Shown here one piece after another: positions 24,831 through 32,523 of a DNA stretch of 44,120 bases. The position numbers were made by a program, and so were the translations under genes. Position 1 is the first letter of the stretch; every line of letters starts with the position of its first letter. The notes below the pieces were generated by a model that saw only the letters and a program-made list of their open reading frames with translations, was not told the origin of the DNA and ran no database searches. Origin of the DNA: an uncultured bacterium (lineage in GTDB: Bacteria; Pseudomonadota; Gammaproteobacteria; Burkholderiales; Burkholderiaceae_E); contig CAIZPE010000042.1 of NCBI GenBank assembly GCA_903934795.1, positions 1 through 44,120 of the forward strand, given 5' to 3'.

Positions 24831-25913
24831 ATGACACCGTCGATGCTGGCGCGGCTCGAAAGCCTCGAGCAGCGCCTGGCCGAAGTCAATCTGCTGCTCT
24901 CCGGGCCGGAAGCGGCGCGCGACCTGAACACGCTGCGCCGGCTCAACCGCGAGCAGGTCGAGCTCACCCAGGTGGTGGGTCACCTCACGGCGTGGAAGCA
25001 GGCCCAGGCCGACCGCGAGGCGGCCGAGGCCATGCGCACCGATCCCGAGCTGCGGACATTCGCCGACGAGGAGGCGCAGGCCGCGCTGCAGCGCCTGCGC
25101 ACCGAGGAAGACACCCTGCAGCGGCTGCTGCTGCCGCGCGACCCCAACGACGAGCGCGATGTCATGCTCGAGATCCGGGCCGGCACCGGCGGCGACGAAT
25201 CGGCGCTGTTCGCCGGCGACCTGCTGCGCATGTACCTGCGCTATGCCGAGCGCCAGGGCTGGCAGACCGAGCTGATGTCCGAGAGCGCCTCCGAGCTCGG
25301 CGGGTACCGCGAGGTGATCGTGCGCATCGCCGGCGATGGGGTCTACTCGCGCCTGAAGTTCGAGTCCGGCGGGCACCGGGTGCAGCGGGTGCCCGAGACC
25401 GAGGCCCAGGGCCGCATCCACACCTCGGCCTGCACGGTGGCGGTGATGGCCGAGGCCGATGACGCCAGCGACGTCCAGATCGACCCCGAGAGCCTTCGCA
25501 TCGATGTCTTTCGCGCCTCGGGCGCGGGCGGGCAGCACGTCAACAAGACCGAGTCGGCGGTGCGGATCACCCACCTGCCCACCGGCATCGTGGTCGAGTG
25601 CCAGGACGACCGTTCGCAGCACCGCAACCGAGACAAGGCCATGAAGGTGCTGGCCACCCGGCTGCGCGACCGCCAGATGCGCGAGGCGCAGGCCAGGGAG
25701 GCGGCGCACCGCAAGTCGCTGATCGGCTCGGGCGATCGCTCCGAACGCATCCGCACCTACAACTTTCCGCAGGGCCGGCTTACCGACCACCGCATCAACC
25801 TCACCCTCTACAAGCTCGACAGGGTGATGGACGGGGACATCGAAGAGGTGCTCTCGGCACTGGGCAGTGCCCACCAGGCAGAGCAGCTCGCGGCGCTGGC
25901 CGAGGCCGTCTGA
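24831..25913 (+). CDS. prfA: Peptide chain release factor 1 (RF1)
   Basis: A 360-residue protein that recognises UAA and UAG stop codons and triggers peptide release. The peptidyl-transferase motif GGQ lies at 233-235 ([16 protein letters not shown]). The stop-codon recognition motif is P-E-T at 188-190 ([11 protein letters not shown]), the P-x-T form that defines RF1 rather than the S-P-F of RF2. The N-terminal coiled-coil domain is complete. The ATG at 24831 is 51 bp after hemA; an internal ATG at 24843 is possible. The methyltransferase that modifies the GGQ glutamine, prmC, follows after 47 bp. Confidence 0.97.
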   Translation: MTPSMLARLESLEQRLAEVNLLLSGPEAARDLNTLRRLNREQVELTQVVGHLTAWKQAQADREAAEAMRTDPELRTFADEEAQAALQRLRTEEDTLQRLLLPRDPNDERDVMLEIRAGTGGDESALFAGDLLRMYLRYAERQGWQTELMSESASELGGYREVIVRIAGDGVYSRLKFESGGHRVQRVPETEAQGRIHTSACTVAVMAEADDASDVQIDPESLRIDVFRASGAGGQHVNKTESAVRITHLPTGIVVECQDDRSQHRNRDKAMKVLATRLRDRQMREAQAREAAHRKSLIGSGDRSERIRTYNFPQGRLTDHRINLTLYKLDRVMDGDIEEVLSALGSAHQAEQLAALAEAV

Positions 25914-25960
25914 GCGGCGCGACCGCCCTGCCCCAGGCCCCAGGCCGAACCCTGCGCCGC

Positions 25961-26848
25961 ATGAACCCCCCGAGTCACGACCAGCTGATCGCTGCCGCCG
26001 GCCTGCCCCGGCTCGAGGCCCGCATGCTGCTCGAAGCGCTGAGCGGCCGGCCTCGGGAATGGCTGATCGCCCACGGCCCCGAGCCGGTGGATGCCGGACT
26101 CGCCGCGCGCTTCCTGGCACTCGCGCGCCGCCGACTGGCCGGGGAACCGATGGCCTATCTCACCGGCCGGCGCGAGTTCCGCGGGCTGATGTTCAGGGTC
26201 GACGAGGCGGTGCTCGTGCCGCGGCCCGACACCGAAATCCTGGTCGATCTCGCCCTGGCGCTCGCCCCGCCCGAGGCCCGGGTGCTCGATCTGGGCACCG
26301 GCAGCGGCGCGATCGCGATCAGCCTGGCCTGCGCCCGCGCCGATCTGCGGCTGTGCGCCACCGACCGCAGTGCAGCCGCGCTGGCCGTGGCCCGACGCAA
26401 TGCGCAGTCCCTGCTCGGCCAGGGTGGGGCCGGGCGGATCGAGTTCCGGCAGGGCGACTGGTGGGAGGCGCTGCCCGCCTCGGCCCGATTCGGGCTGGTG
26501 GCGGCCAACCCGCCCTACCTCGCCGAAGATGATCCCCACCTCGCCAGCGACCTCCGGTTCGAGCCGCGGGAAGCGCTCGTAGCCCATGAGGCCGGCCTTG
26601 CCGACCTGCAGCGCATTGCGCGGGCGGCACCCCGGTACCTCGAACCCGGCGGATGGCTGCTGCTCGAGCACGGCATGGATCAGGGCGCCCCGGTGCGGGC
26701 CCTGCTGACCGAGGCCGGGCTGAGCAGCGTGCGCACGGAACGCGACGCCGAGGATCGGGAACGGGTGACGCTGGGCAGGCTCAACGGCGGCACCGACGGC
26801 AGGCCCGATGATCCGCATCGGGTGACCGCGATCCTGTCGGGTGCCTGA
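25961..26848 (+). CDS. prmC: Release factor glutamine N5-methyltransferase (PrmC)
   Basis: A 295-residue SAM-dependent methyltransferase acting on the GGQ glutamine of RF1 and RF2. The N-terminal helical domain ends at GEPMAYLTGRREFRGLMF, then VLVPRPDTEILVD, SAM motif I LDLGTGSGAIAI (109-120) and the catalytic NPPY at 183-186. EPREALVAHEAGLADLQRI and PGGWLLLEHG are also typical. The C-terminal 25 residues extend slightly past the usual end. It is the third gene of hemA-prfA-prmC, fitting joint expression of a release factor and its modifier. Confidence 0.95.
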   Translation: MNPPSHDQLIAAAGLPRLEARMLLEALSGRPREWLIAHGPEPVDAGLAARFLALARRRLAGEPMAYLTGRREFRGLMFRVDEAVLVPRPDTEILVDLALALAPPEARVLDLGTGSGAIAISLACARADLRLCATDRSAAALAVARRNAQSLLGQGGAGRIEFRQGDWWEALPASARFGLVAANPPYLAEDDPHLASDLRFEPREALVAHEAGLADLQRIARAAPRYLEPGGWLLLEHGMDQGAPVRALLTEAGLSSVRTERDAEDRERVTLGRLNGGTDGRPDDPHRVTAILSGA

Positions 26849-26881
26849 CGGGTCATGACCGGCTCTGGCCGAGTCCTGGCC

Positions 26882-26908
26882 TAGAATAGCGTCTCCACTC
26901 ACGGAGAC
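26882..26908 (+). promoter_or_regulatory. grxD -10 box (TAGAAT) and SD-sequestering leader hairpin
   Basis: TAGAAT (26882-26887) sits 26 bp before the grxD start; the -35 is not clear. Immediately after it, GTCTCC (26891-26896) and GGAGAC (26903-26908) form a perfect 6-bp stem with the loop ACTCAC. The right arm contains the Shine-Dalgarno GGAG, 7 nt before the ATG, so folding would hide the ribosome site. Confidence 0.55.
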
Positions 26909-26913
26909 ACGCG

Positions 26914-27234
26914 ATGGACGCCAAGGAATTCATCCAGAAAACCGTCACCGAAAACCCGGTCGTGCTGTTCATGAAGGGCACGGCGCAGTTCCCGCAATGC
27001 GGCTTCTCGGGGCGCGCCGTGCAGATCCTGAAGGCCTGCGGCATCCGCAACCTGGTCACCGTCAATGTCCTCGAGGACGACGAGGTGCGTCAGGCCATCA
27101 AGGATTTCGCCAACTGGCCGACCATCCCGCAGCTCTATGTCAACGGCGAGTTCATCGGCGGCTCCGACATCGTCTCCGAGATGTACCAGTCGGGCGAACT
27201 GCAGAAGCTGCTTCCCGCACCGCCCGCGGCCTGA
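26914..27234 (+). CDS. grxD: Monothiol glutaredoxin Grx4 (GrxD)
   Basis: A 106-residue CGFS-type glutaredoxin that carries [2Fe-2S] clusters and delivers them to target apoproteins. The active site C29-G-F-S lies in [12 protein letters not shown], with VVLFMKGT before it, then [19 protein letters not shown], including the cis-proline and glutathione-binding G-G-S-D. The length is normal. It stands alone downstream of prmC with its own apparent promoter and a hairpin that could cover its ribosome site, so it may be controlled separately. Confidence 0.96.
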   Translation: MDAKEFIQKTVTENPVVLFMKGTAQFPQCGFSGRAVQILKACGIRNLVTVNVLEDDEVRQAIKDFANWPTIPQLYVNGEFIGGSDIVSEMYQSGELQKLLPAPPAA

Positions 27235-27300
27235 CCGGCTGTCCGGGGCGGGCGCGCCCGGCGCCGGTCCGTCCCCTCGTCAACCCCAGGAATCCCCGCC

Positions 27301-27726
27301 ATGAAGATCCTTCTCGCCACCGACGGCTCCAAGCATGCTCTGAGGGCGGTCCGTCACGCGGCCAAGCTGGTGGCCGAGCTGAAGTCGCCCAGCACGGTCA
27401 CGCTGATCAGCGTGCATGACGGCACCGCCCTGCGTCATGCCGAGCGTTTCGTGGGCCGCAAGGCGGTCAACGATTACCTGCGTGACCTCTCCGACCAGGA
27501 TCTGGCGGCTTCCCGCAAGCTGCTCGACAAGGCCGGTGTCCGGCACGACATGGTGATCCGCACCGGCCACATCGCCGCCGAGATCGCCGCGGCGGCCAGC
27601 GAAGGCGGCTTTGACCTGCTGGTGCTCGGCAGCAAGGGGCGCTCCAGCCTCAAGGACCTGCTCATCGGCTCGGTCGCGCAGCGCGTGAGCGAACTCAGCA
27701 AGGTGCCGGTTCTGCTGGTGAAGTAG
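27301..27726 (+). CDS. Universal stress protein, UspA family (ATP-binding type)
   Basis: A 141-residue single-domain USP. It opens MKILLATDGSKHALRAVRHA and ends with the nucleotide-binding motif GSKGRSSLKDLLIGSVAQRV, which satisfies G-x2-G-x9-G-S, so it is expected to bind ATP. The last strand is VPVLLVK. Such small USPs are induced by starvation, hypoxia or oxidants. AGGAA lies 7 nt before the start. A dyad starting 26 bp after its stop may end its transcript or control the next gene. Confidence 0.93.
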   Translation: MKILLATDGSKHALRAVRHAAKLVAELKSPSTVTLISVHDGTALRHAERFVGRKAVNDYLRDLSDQDLAASRKLLDKAGVRHDMVIRTGHIAAEIAAAASEGGFDLLVLGSKGRSSLKDLLIGSVAQRVSELSKVPVLLVK

Positions 27727-27751
27727 TTCCCCTGCAGGCGGATCTCCCGCC

Positions 27752-27771
27752 GGCGTGACGCCGGTCACGCC
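27752..27771. promoter_or_regulatory. 8+8 bp dyad with Crp/Fnr-like half-site spacing
   Basis: GGCGTGAC and GTCACGCC are perfect inverted repeats around GCCG. The inner GTGA-N6-TCAC has the spacing of Crp-family operators. It follows the USP stop by 25 bp and precedes the next ATG by 67 bp, with a TATGCT hexamer at 27792-27797. It may instead be a hairpin ending the USP transcript, though no thymine run follows. Confidence 0.4.
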
Positions 27772-27838
27772 AGCCGCCGATCAGCGGCCGCTATGCTCCG
27801 ACAAGCGGCCGATTGTCGGCCGGCGAGACGGGAATCGC

Positions 27839-28216
27839 ATGGATCACTTTCGCCCGGACCAGTGGCGGCGCCTGGCGCGCCGTCACCCGTCGGGATTCGA
27901 CGCGCGCCGCCGGGCGGTGCTGCTGCTGGAACTCACCCGCATCGGACCGCCGCCCAATGCCCGGGCACGACGGGCGCTGGACCGGCTGGAGCGGCGTCTG
28001 TCCGGACAGGACAGGGATGCGCGGCTGCAAGGCGCGACCCTGGCGCTGGCCGAGGCCATGATCGAGCTTGGCCGGGCCGCCAGAGACCTGCTGCGGGTGG
28101 GCAGCGAGCTCGGCCGGGCGGTGACGCTCGACCTCGCCCAGACCCGCCCTCAGGCGGCCAGACTGCCCGCCGAACGCGAGCCGAGCAACGACTCCATCTC
28201 GCGCCGCAGCCGGTAG
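27839..28216 (+). CDS. Small basic hypothetical protein, overlapping the next gene tail-to-tail
   Basis: A 125-residue frame not recognised as any family. It opens MDHFRPDQWRRLARRHPSGF and contains amphipathic helical segments, ALDRLERRLSGQDRDARLQG and LAEAMIELGRAARDLLRVG, with no membrane span. A GGGA is 7 nt upstream of the ATG, and codon third positions are GC-rich as in neighbouring genes. The final 67 bp overlap the 3' end of the convergent SAF oxidoreductase gene, so the last 20 residues are antisense to a conserved gene and are the least certain part. It might be an orphan regulator-like helical protein or a spurious frame. Confidence 0.5.
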   Translation: MDHFRPDQWRRLARRHPSGFDARRRAVLLLELTRIGPPPNARARRALDRLERRLSGQDRDARLQGATLALAEAMIELGRAARDLLRVGSELGRAVTLDLAQTRPQAARLPAEREPSNDSISRRSR

Positions 28217-29514
28217 GCACGGGTGCCGGTGTCGATGGCGACATCGTCCCAGCTCAGGCTCTGGCCCTGGCGCACCGGTCGGATCACCCGCACATCATGG
28301 GCCAGGCCCAGGGGCAGCCCGCCCATCGCCGCCGAGGTGGCCGCGGGCAGCAGCTTGCCCCACACCGTGTAGCCGCCCTCCCCGTCGAGCACTTCGCCCA
28401 CCGCGAGGTCGCGCTTGGCAGTGGCCACCACATCGGCGTTCCAGGCCGTGGCCACGCCGGTGGGCTCGCCGCGCAGCGCCACGCTGGCCACGCTCACCCC
28501 CACCTCGAGGCCGATCAGGTGCCAGCGCTTGTAGAGCGTGAAGTAACGCCCGCTCGGATCGGTGTGGGCGTTGTATTCCTCGAAGCAGTTGCGGATGTAG
28601 TCCGTCTCGCCCTCGACGGTCACCCACACCCCCATGCGGATGTCATAGGGGATGCGTCGACCATCAGGCTCGAGCGAGGAGATCACCTCGACCATGCCCT
28701 TGCGCTCGAGCACGCCGCCCTCGGCTACCGGCCGCGTGACGAAGGGGATGTCCTCGACGCTGGCCGGCGGATAGAGCAAGCCGTTGGACGGCACGCCCAG
28801 GCCGGTGGCGTTGCTGACCGCGCTGCTTTCGATCGCCGGCTTGGAGCCGTCGAGGAAGCTGTTGAACATCTTGGGGTTGAGACCGCCGCGCTGGGCCTGC
28901 TCCGGCGTCAGGCCGTAATGGCCCCAGACGGTTTCAGGGGTGGACTGCGCGAAATGCGGCAGCCACTTGTGGCCGCGGCCAGCGGCCACCACCGGAAAGC
29001 CGCAGGTGCGCGCCCAGTCGACCAGATCGCAGATCAGGGCTGGCTGGTCGCCGAAGGCGAGCGAATACACCACCCCGGCCTGCTGCGCACGCAGGGCGAG
29101 CAGCGGCCCGCAGAAGGCATCGGCCTCGACCGTGACATTGACCACCGATTTGCCGTGGGCGAAGGCCTCGAGGCAGTGGTCGACCGCGGCCACCGGATGG
29201 CCGGTGCACTCCACCACCACATCGATTGCGGGATGGCGCACCAGCGCCTGCCAGTCGTCCCCGACATGGGTGGTGCCGGCGGCGAGGGCGGCCTCGATGC
29301 TGGAGGCCGCGGTGCGCTCGGCCGGCCAGCCCACGCGGGCGAGATTGGCCCTGGCCGCAACCGGCGAGAGGTCGGCAATGGCGGCAAGGTGCACGCCCGG
29401 CGTGCGCGGGATCTGCGCGAGATACATGGAGCCGAACTTGCCCGCGCCGATCAGGCCGACCCGCACCGGCCGGCCTTCGGCGGCCCGTTGCCGCAGCTTG
29501 GCATGCAGGTTCAT
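28150..29514 (-). CDS. NAD(P)-dependent oxidoreductase with C-terminal SAF domain
   Basis: A 454-residue protein. A homoserine-dehydrogenase-like Rossmann domain opens it: VRVGLIGAGKFGSMYLAQI at 18-36, IDVVVECTGHPVAAVDHCL near 115 and KSVVNVTVEADAFCGPLL. The middle carries YSLAFGDQPALICDLVDWAR and GAxGRGHKWLP-like text (AAGRGHKWLPHF). The C-terminal part, DLAVGEVLDGEGGYTVWGKL, is the SAF fold found in sialic acid synthases and altronate dehydratases. The family is widespread but lacks an agreed substrate. The start overlaps the PhyH stop by 4 nt (ATGA), making it the third gene of a coupled operon; it may oxidise or reduce the product of that dioxygenase (inference). Confidence 0.88.
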   Translation of the reverse strand: MNLHAKLRQRAAEGRPVRVGLIGAGKFGSMYLAQIPRTPGVHLAAIADLSPVAARANLARVGWPAERTAASSIEAALAAGTTHVGDDWQALVRHPAIDVVVECTGHPVAAVDHCLEAFAHGKSVVNVTVEADAFCGPLLALRAQQAGVVYSLAFGDQPALICDLVDWARTCGFPVVAAGRGHKWLPHFAQSTPETVWGHYGLTPEQAQRGGLNPKMFNSFLDGSKPAIESSAVSNATGLGVPSNGLLYPPASVEDIPFVTRPVAEGGVLERKGMVEVISSLEPDGRRIPYDIRMGVWVTVEGETDYIRNCFEEYNAHTDPSGRYFTLYKRWHLIGLEVGVSVASVALRGEPTGVATAWNADVVATAKRDLAVGEVLDGEGGYTVWGKLLPAATSAAMGGLPLGLAHDVRVIRPVRQGQSLSWDDVAIDTGTRAYRLRREMESLLGSRSAGSLAA

Positions 29515-30392
29515 GCCGCGAGCTTCCGGTCGGTGAAGGGCGTATCGCTGGTCTGCAGCGCGCTGGCCGGCACGCCATCCTTCCACGGCAGCTCGACCGG
29601 ATAGTCGCGAACCAGGCAGTCGTCGGGCAGGCAGCTGATGGGGGTGAAGTCGCGATGCGCGATGTACTCGGGCCGGCGCGCGCGCTGGATGTGGTTGGAG
29701 ACCGCGCACAGGCTGAGGTACACGCTCACCCGGTTCCAGGGCGAAAGGTTGCTGGCCGAGGCATGGACCAGACAGCTGTGGAACACGATCATCGAGCCGG
29801 CCGGGCCCTGCGGGCTGACGATGCCGCCTTGCTTGCCGCCGGCGCGCTCGACCAGTTTCGCGATGAGCTCGTTGTCGACCGTCCACAGCGGATAGCTGGT
29901 GGTGGTGAGGTCGTGCTTCGCATCGATCACGCCGCGCTTGTGGCTGCCCGGGATGAACATCAGCGGCCCGTTGTAGGCGTTGACATCGTCGAGGAAGATG
30001 GCCACGTTCATCGCCCGCTCGGTGGGCATGAGGTCGTCGTTCTTCCAGGTGCCGTAGTCCTGGTGCCACTGCCAGACATCGCCCTCGAAGGCCATCTTGC
30101 CGTTGATCTTGAACTGGTGCATGTAGACCTGCTCCTTGAACAGATCCATCACCGGCTCGACCATGCGCGGATGGCGCGCCAGCCGGGCGAAGGGCTCGCT
30201 GTACATGTGCGCCGCAAAGTTGGTGCGCACGGCGTCGCTGCCCTTCTCGCGCACGTTGTAGGCCTCGCGCCGGCTGTAGAGCTCGGGCACCGCGCTATTG
30301 AGCACTGCGGTTTCCTGCGGCGTGAACAGACCGGGGAAGAACAGGTAGCCGTCGCGGTCGAACTGCGCGAGCTGCTCGGGGGTGAGTCTCAT
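29511..30392 (-). CDS. Phytanoyl-CoA dioxygenase (PhyH) family protein, EctD-like
   Basis: A 293-residue Fe(II)/2-oxoglutarate dioxygenase. The iron ligands are H110 and D112 (VWQWHQDYGTWKND) and H210 (SCLVHASASN), with R221 placed to hold 2-oxoglutarate. The block RAMNVAIFLDDVNAYNGPLM plus FIPGSHK closely resembles ectoine hydroxylase and related PhyH proteins that act on small polar substrates. No ectABC genes are nearby, so ectoine is not implied. The gene is coupled on both sides by ATGA overlaps to gntR and to the SAF oxidoreductase. Likely role: hydroxylation of a small metabolite followed by redox processing. Confidence 0.9.
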   Translation of the reverse strand: MRLTPEQLAQFDRDGYLFFPGLFTPQETAVLNSAVPELYSRREAYNVREKGSDAVRTNFAAHMYSEPFARLARHPRMVEPVMDLFKEQVYMHQFKINGKMAFEGDVWQWHQDYGTWKNDDLMPTERAMNVAIFLDDVNAYNGPLMFIPGSHKRGVIDAKHDLTTTSYPLWTVDNELIAKLVERAGGKQGGIVSPQGPAGSMIVFHSCLVHASASNLSPWNRVSVYLSLCAVSNHIQRARRPEYIAHRDFTPISCLPDDCLVRDYPVELPWKDGVPASALQTSDTPFTDRKLAA

Positions 30393-31072
30393 GGCGTGTC
30401 TCCGGAGTGGGAAAGGTTCAGGACCTGGCTGAGCCCGCGCGCCAGACCGTCGGCGGCGTGCTGATTGTGATGCCCGGTGAGCGCCACGGCAGCGTCGGCA
30501 CGGCCCGCCGCGATCGCCTCGGCAATCGCCTCGTGCTCGTCCCAGACGCTGGCTCGGCGCGCAGTCTGCAGCACCGCGCCCATCACCCGGCGCAGATGCT
30601 GCCAGTGCTGGTCGGTGATGCGTTCGAGCAGCGGATTGCCGCTGGCCCGGCAGATCGCCTGATGGAAGGCGACATCGGCATCGATCATGGCCGGGATGTC
30701 GTCACCGGCCGCGGCTTTGCGGCCGCGGGCGATCAGCGCCGGGTCGATGCGGCAGCCCGCCTGCGCCGCCAGACGCGCCGCGAGCGCATCGAGCGCGCCG
30801 CGCACCTGATAGACCTGCCGCACCCAGCGCACATCGAGCGGCGCCACCTGCAGGCCACGACCGGGCGCATCCTGCAGGAAGCCCTCGGCCTTGAGCAGGC
30901 GCAAGGCCTGCAGCACCGGCTGTCGCGAGACCGCGAGCCGTTCGGCGAGATCTTCCTGGGTGATGCGGGCGCCGGGCGGCAGCGAGCCGTCGCAGATCGC
31001 ATCGAGCAGGGCGCGATGCGCCTGTTCGACCAGGTCGGGCGCGGGCGCAAGTCGGGTAAGCGAGGCGGCCAT
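30389..31072 (-). CDS. GntR family transcriptional regulator (FadR/FCD subfamily)
   Basis: A 227-residue regulator. The winged helix spans about residues 10-75, with GARITQEDLAERLAVSRQPV followed by LQALRLLKAEGFLQ. The C-terminal helical FCD domain contains VRGALDALAARLAAQAG, DADVAFHQAICRASGNPLL and DEHEAIAEAIAAGRADAAV, with histidines that usually hold a metal and the effector. It is the first gene of the operon, and its stop overlaps phyH by 4 nt. A TTGTATACAG palindrome 10 bp before its start suggests autoregulation, with derepression of the operon when the substrate binds. Confidence 0.93.
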   Translation of the reverse strand: MAASLTRLAPAPDLVEQAHRALLDAICDGSLPPGARITQEDLAERLAVSRQPVLQALRLLKAEGFLQDAPGRGLQVAPLDVRWVRQVYQVRGALDALAARLAAQAGCRIDPALIARGRKAAAGDDIPAMIDADVAFHQAICRASGNPLLERITDQHWQHLRRVMGAVLQTARRASVWDEHEAIAEAIAAGRADAAVALTGHHNQHAADGLARGLSQVLNLSHSGDTP

Positions 31073-31082
31073 GTGGTCGGCA

Positions 31083-31092
31083 TTGTATACAG
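31083..31092. promoter_or_regulatory. Candidate GntR (FadR-type) operator
   Basis: TTGTATACAG contains the perfect 8-bp palindrome TGTATACA, matching the T-x-G-T-A-x-A-C-x-A style of FadR-subfamily operators. A half-site AATAC follows within 4 bp. It lies 10-20 bp upstream of the gntR start, where bound protein would block transcription or early elongation. Confidence 0.55.
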
Positions 31093-31153
31093 AATACCGA
31101 TTTGATGCGGCCGTGGCAGCCGTGCCGGGCGGCGTGCGCGATCGGCGGGAAGA

Positions 31154-31229
31154 TGGTGCCGGCTACCTGACTCGAACAGGTGACCTACCGCTTACAAGGC
31201 GGTTGCTCTACCAACTGAGCTAAGCCGGC
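31154..31229 (-). tRNA. tRNA-Thr (anticodon UGU)
   Basis: A 76-nt cloverleaf including an encoded CCA end. The acceptor arms are GCCGGCT and AGCCGGC. The D arm has GCTCAGTTGGTAGAGC. The anticodon stem is ACCGC/GCGGT around loop CTTGTAA, so the anticodon is TGT (UGU), decoding ACA and other Thr codons. The T arm has CCTGTTCGAGTCAGG. It lies between the gntR operon promoter region and sspB, 31 bp from the sspB stop. Confidence 0.97.
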
Positions 31230-31260
31230 AACGAGGAGCGACGCCCCCCGCGAGAGAGCC

Positions 31261-31845
31261 CTACTTGACGCGAGTCAGGCGCGGTCGGCCACCCGACGGC
31301 GCGCCAGGCGCCGGCGGATCCCCATCGGGAGCGCCCTGAGCGCCCGGCGTACCCGAGCCGCCCGTGCCCGCCGGCGGAATCGAGACCAGCGACACCGGCG
31401 AGGCGGATGCGGCACTGGCGCCCGATGCAACATCGGTCGCGGCAGCGGCCCCGTCAGAGGCGCGGTGCGGCGTCTCGTCGGCGGCACCCTGCGCTTCCGG
31501 CGCCGGCGCCGGCGATGGCGCCAGCGCGAGCGGCTTGGGCACATCGAACGCCATGCCGTGACCGGTCTCGGCGGCATAGATGGCCGAGACATTCGTGATC
31601 GGGACCGAGATCTGCCGGGCGATCCGGTTGAAGCGCGCCTCGAACTCGATCAGGTCGTTGCCGATCTGCAGCCGGTTGGTGGCATCGGCCGAAATGTTGA
31701 GCACGATCTCGCCGTTGCGCACGAACTCCATCGGCACGCGGGTGGTCTCGTCGACCGCCACGGCGATATGCGCGCGATACCCGCTGTCGGCGCACCACTC
31801 ATGGATCGCGCGGATCAGGTAGGGCTTGGTGGAGAGTTCGCTCAC
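31261..31845 (-). CDS. sspB: SspB, ClpXP protease specificity-enhancing factor
   Basis: A 194-residue adaptor that binds ssrA-tagged proteins and hands them to ClpXP. The folded domain (1-105) has KPYLIRAIHEWCADSGY, PMEFVRNGEIVLNISADAT and RFNRIARQISVPI, then AIYAAETGHGMAF. A long Ala/Pro/Gly/Ser linker (about 106-184) follows, and the last ten residues, GGRPRLTRVK, match the ClpX-binding (XB) tail of SspB. The start codon is GTG. It lies 31 bp after sspA, the usual sspAB pair. Confidence 0.93.
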   Translation of the reverse strand: MSELSTKPYLIRAIHEWCADSGYRAHIAVAVDETTRVPMEFVRNGEIVLNISADATNRLQIGNDLIEFEARFNRIARQISVPITNVSAIYAAETGHGMAFDVPKPLALAPSPAPAPEAQGAADETPHRASDGAAAATDVASGASAASASPVSLVSIPPAGTGGSGTPGAQGAPDGDPPAPGAPSGGRPRLTRVK

Positions 31846-31876
31846 CGCAGTCTCGGCGCCGGCACAGGCCAGGCGC

Positions 31877-32491
31877 TCAACGCCGCATCACCTTCTCGGA
31901 GGGCGTAAGCGCCTCGATATAGGCCGGCCGCGAGAAGATCCGCTCGGCGTAACGCAGCAGCGGCGCGGTGGTCTTGGGCATCTCGATGCCGTAGTGATCG
32001 AGGCGCCAGAGCAGCGGCGCCAGGGCCACATCGAGCATGGAGAAGTCCTCGCCCAGGATGAACTTGTTCTTGATGAAGATCGGCGTGAGCTGGGTGAGGC
32101 GGTCGCGGATCTGCAGGCGCGCCTTCTCCATCTGCTTGGACGCGTCCTTGTGGTGGTCCCGCCGCTCGAGCTGCTGCACATGCACGAAGAGCTCGCGCTC
32201 GAAGTTGAACAGGAACAGCCGGGCGCGCGCGCGCATCACCGGATCGGCCGGCATGAGCTGCGGATGCGGAAAGCGTTCGTCGATGTACTCGTTGATGATG
32301 TTCGATTCGTACAGGATCAGATCACGCTCGACCAGGATGGGTACCTGGCCGTAAGGATTCATGATCGAGATGTCCTCGGGCTTGTTGTAGAGATCGACAT
32401 CGCGGATCTCGAAGTCCATGCCCTTTTCGAACAGCACGAAGCGGCAGCGCTGGCTGAACGGGCAGGTGGTGCCCGAATACAGAACCATCAT
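31877..32491 (-). CDS. sspA: SspA, stringent starvation protein A (GST-fold)
   Basis: A 204-residue glutathione S-transferase-fold protein that associates with RNA polymerase in starvation. The N-terminal thioredoxin-like domain reads LYSGTTCPFSQRCRFVLFEK and MNPYGQVPILVERDLILYES; the surface motif PHP used by E. coli SspA to contact sigma70 is present at 75-77. The helical domain contains EDFSMLDVALAPLLWRL. It lacks features of catalytic GSTs. It lies downstream of petABC but is separated by a strong terminator, so it and sspB form their own unit. Confidence 0.95.
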   Translation of the reverse strand: MMVLYSGTTCPFSQRCRFVLFEKGMDFEIRDVDLYNKPEDISIMNPYGQVPILVERDLILYESNIINEYIDERFPHPQLMPADPVMRARARLFLFNFERELFVHVQQLERRDHHKDASKQMEKARLQIRDRLTQLTPIFIKNKFILGEDFSMLDVALAPLLWRLDHYGIEMPKTTAPLLRYAERIFSRPAYIEALTPSEKVMRR

Positions 32492-32523
32492 GGCGAGCGG
32501 CTCCCTTGTGAACGGTGTGCTTG

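Noticed and set aside
23415-26120. A minus-strand open frame of 901 codons opposite hemA, prfA and prmC
   Set aside because: It spans three conserved genes and the gaps between them, and shows only shadow composition.
28150-30392. Ectoine hydroxylation pathway
   Set aside because: The dioxygenase resembles EctD in its iron motif, but ectA, ectB and ectC are absent, and a SAF oxidoreductase is not part of that pathway.
31154-31229. tRNA-Thr gene as an insertion site for a genomic island
   Set aside because: No repeat of its 3' end and no integrase was found on either side within the window.
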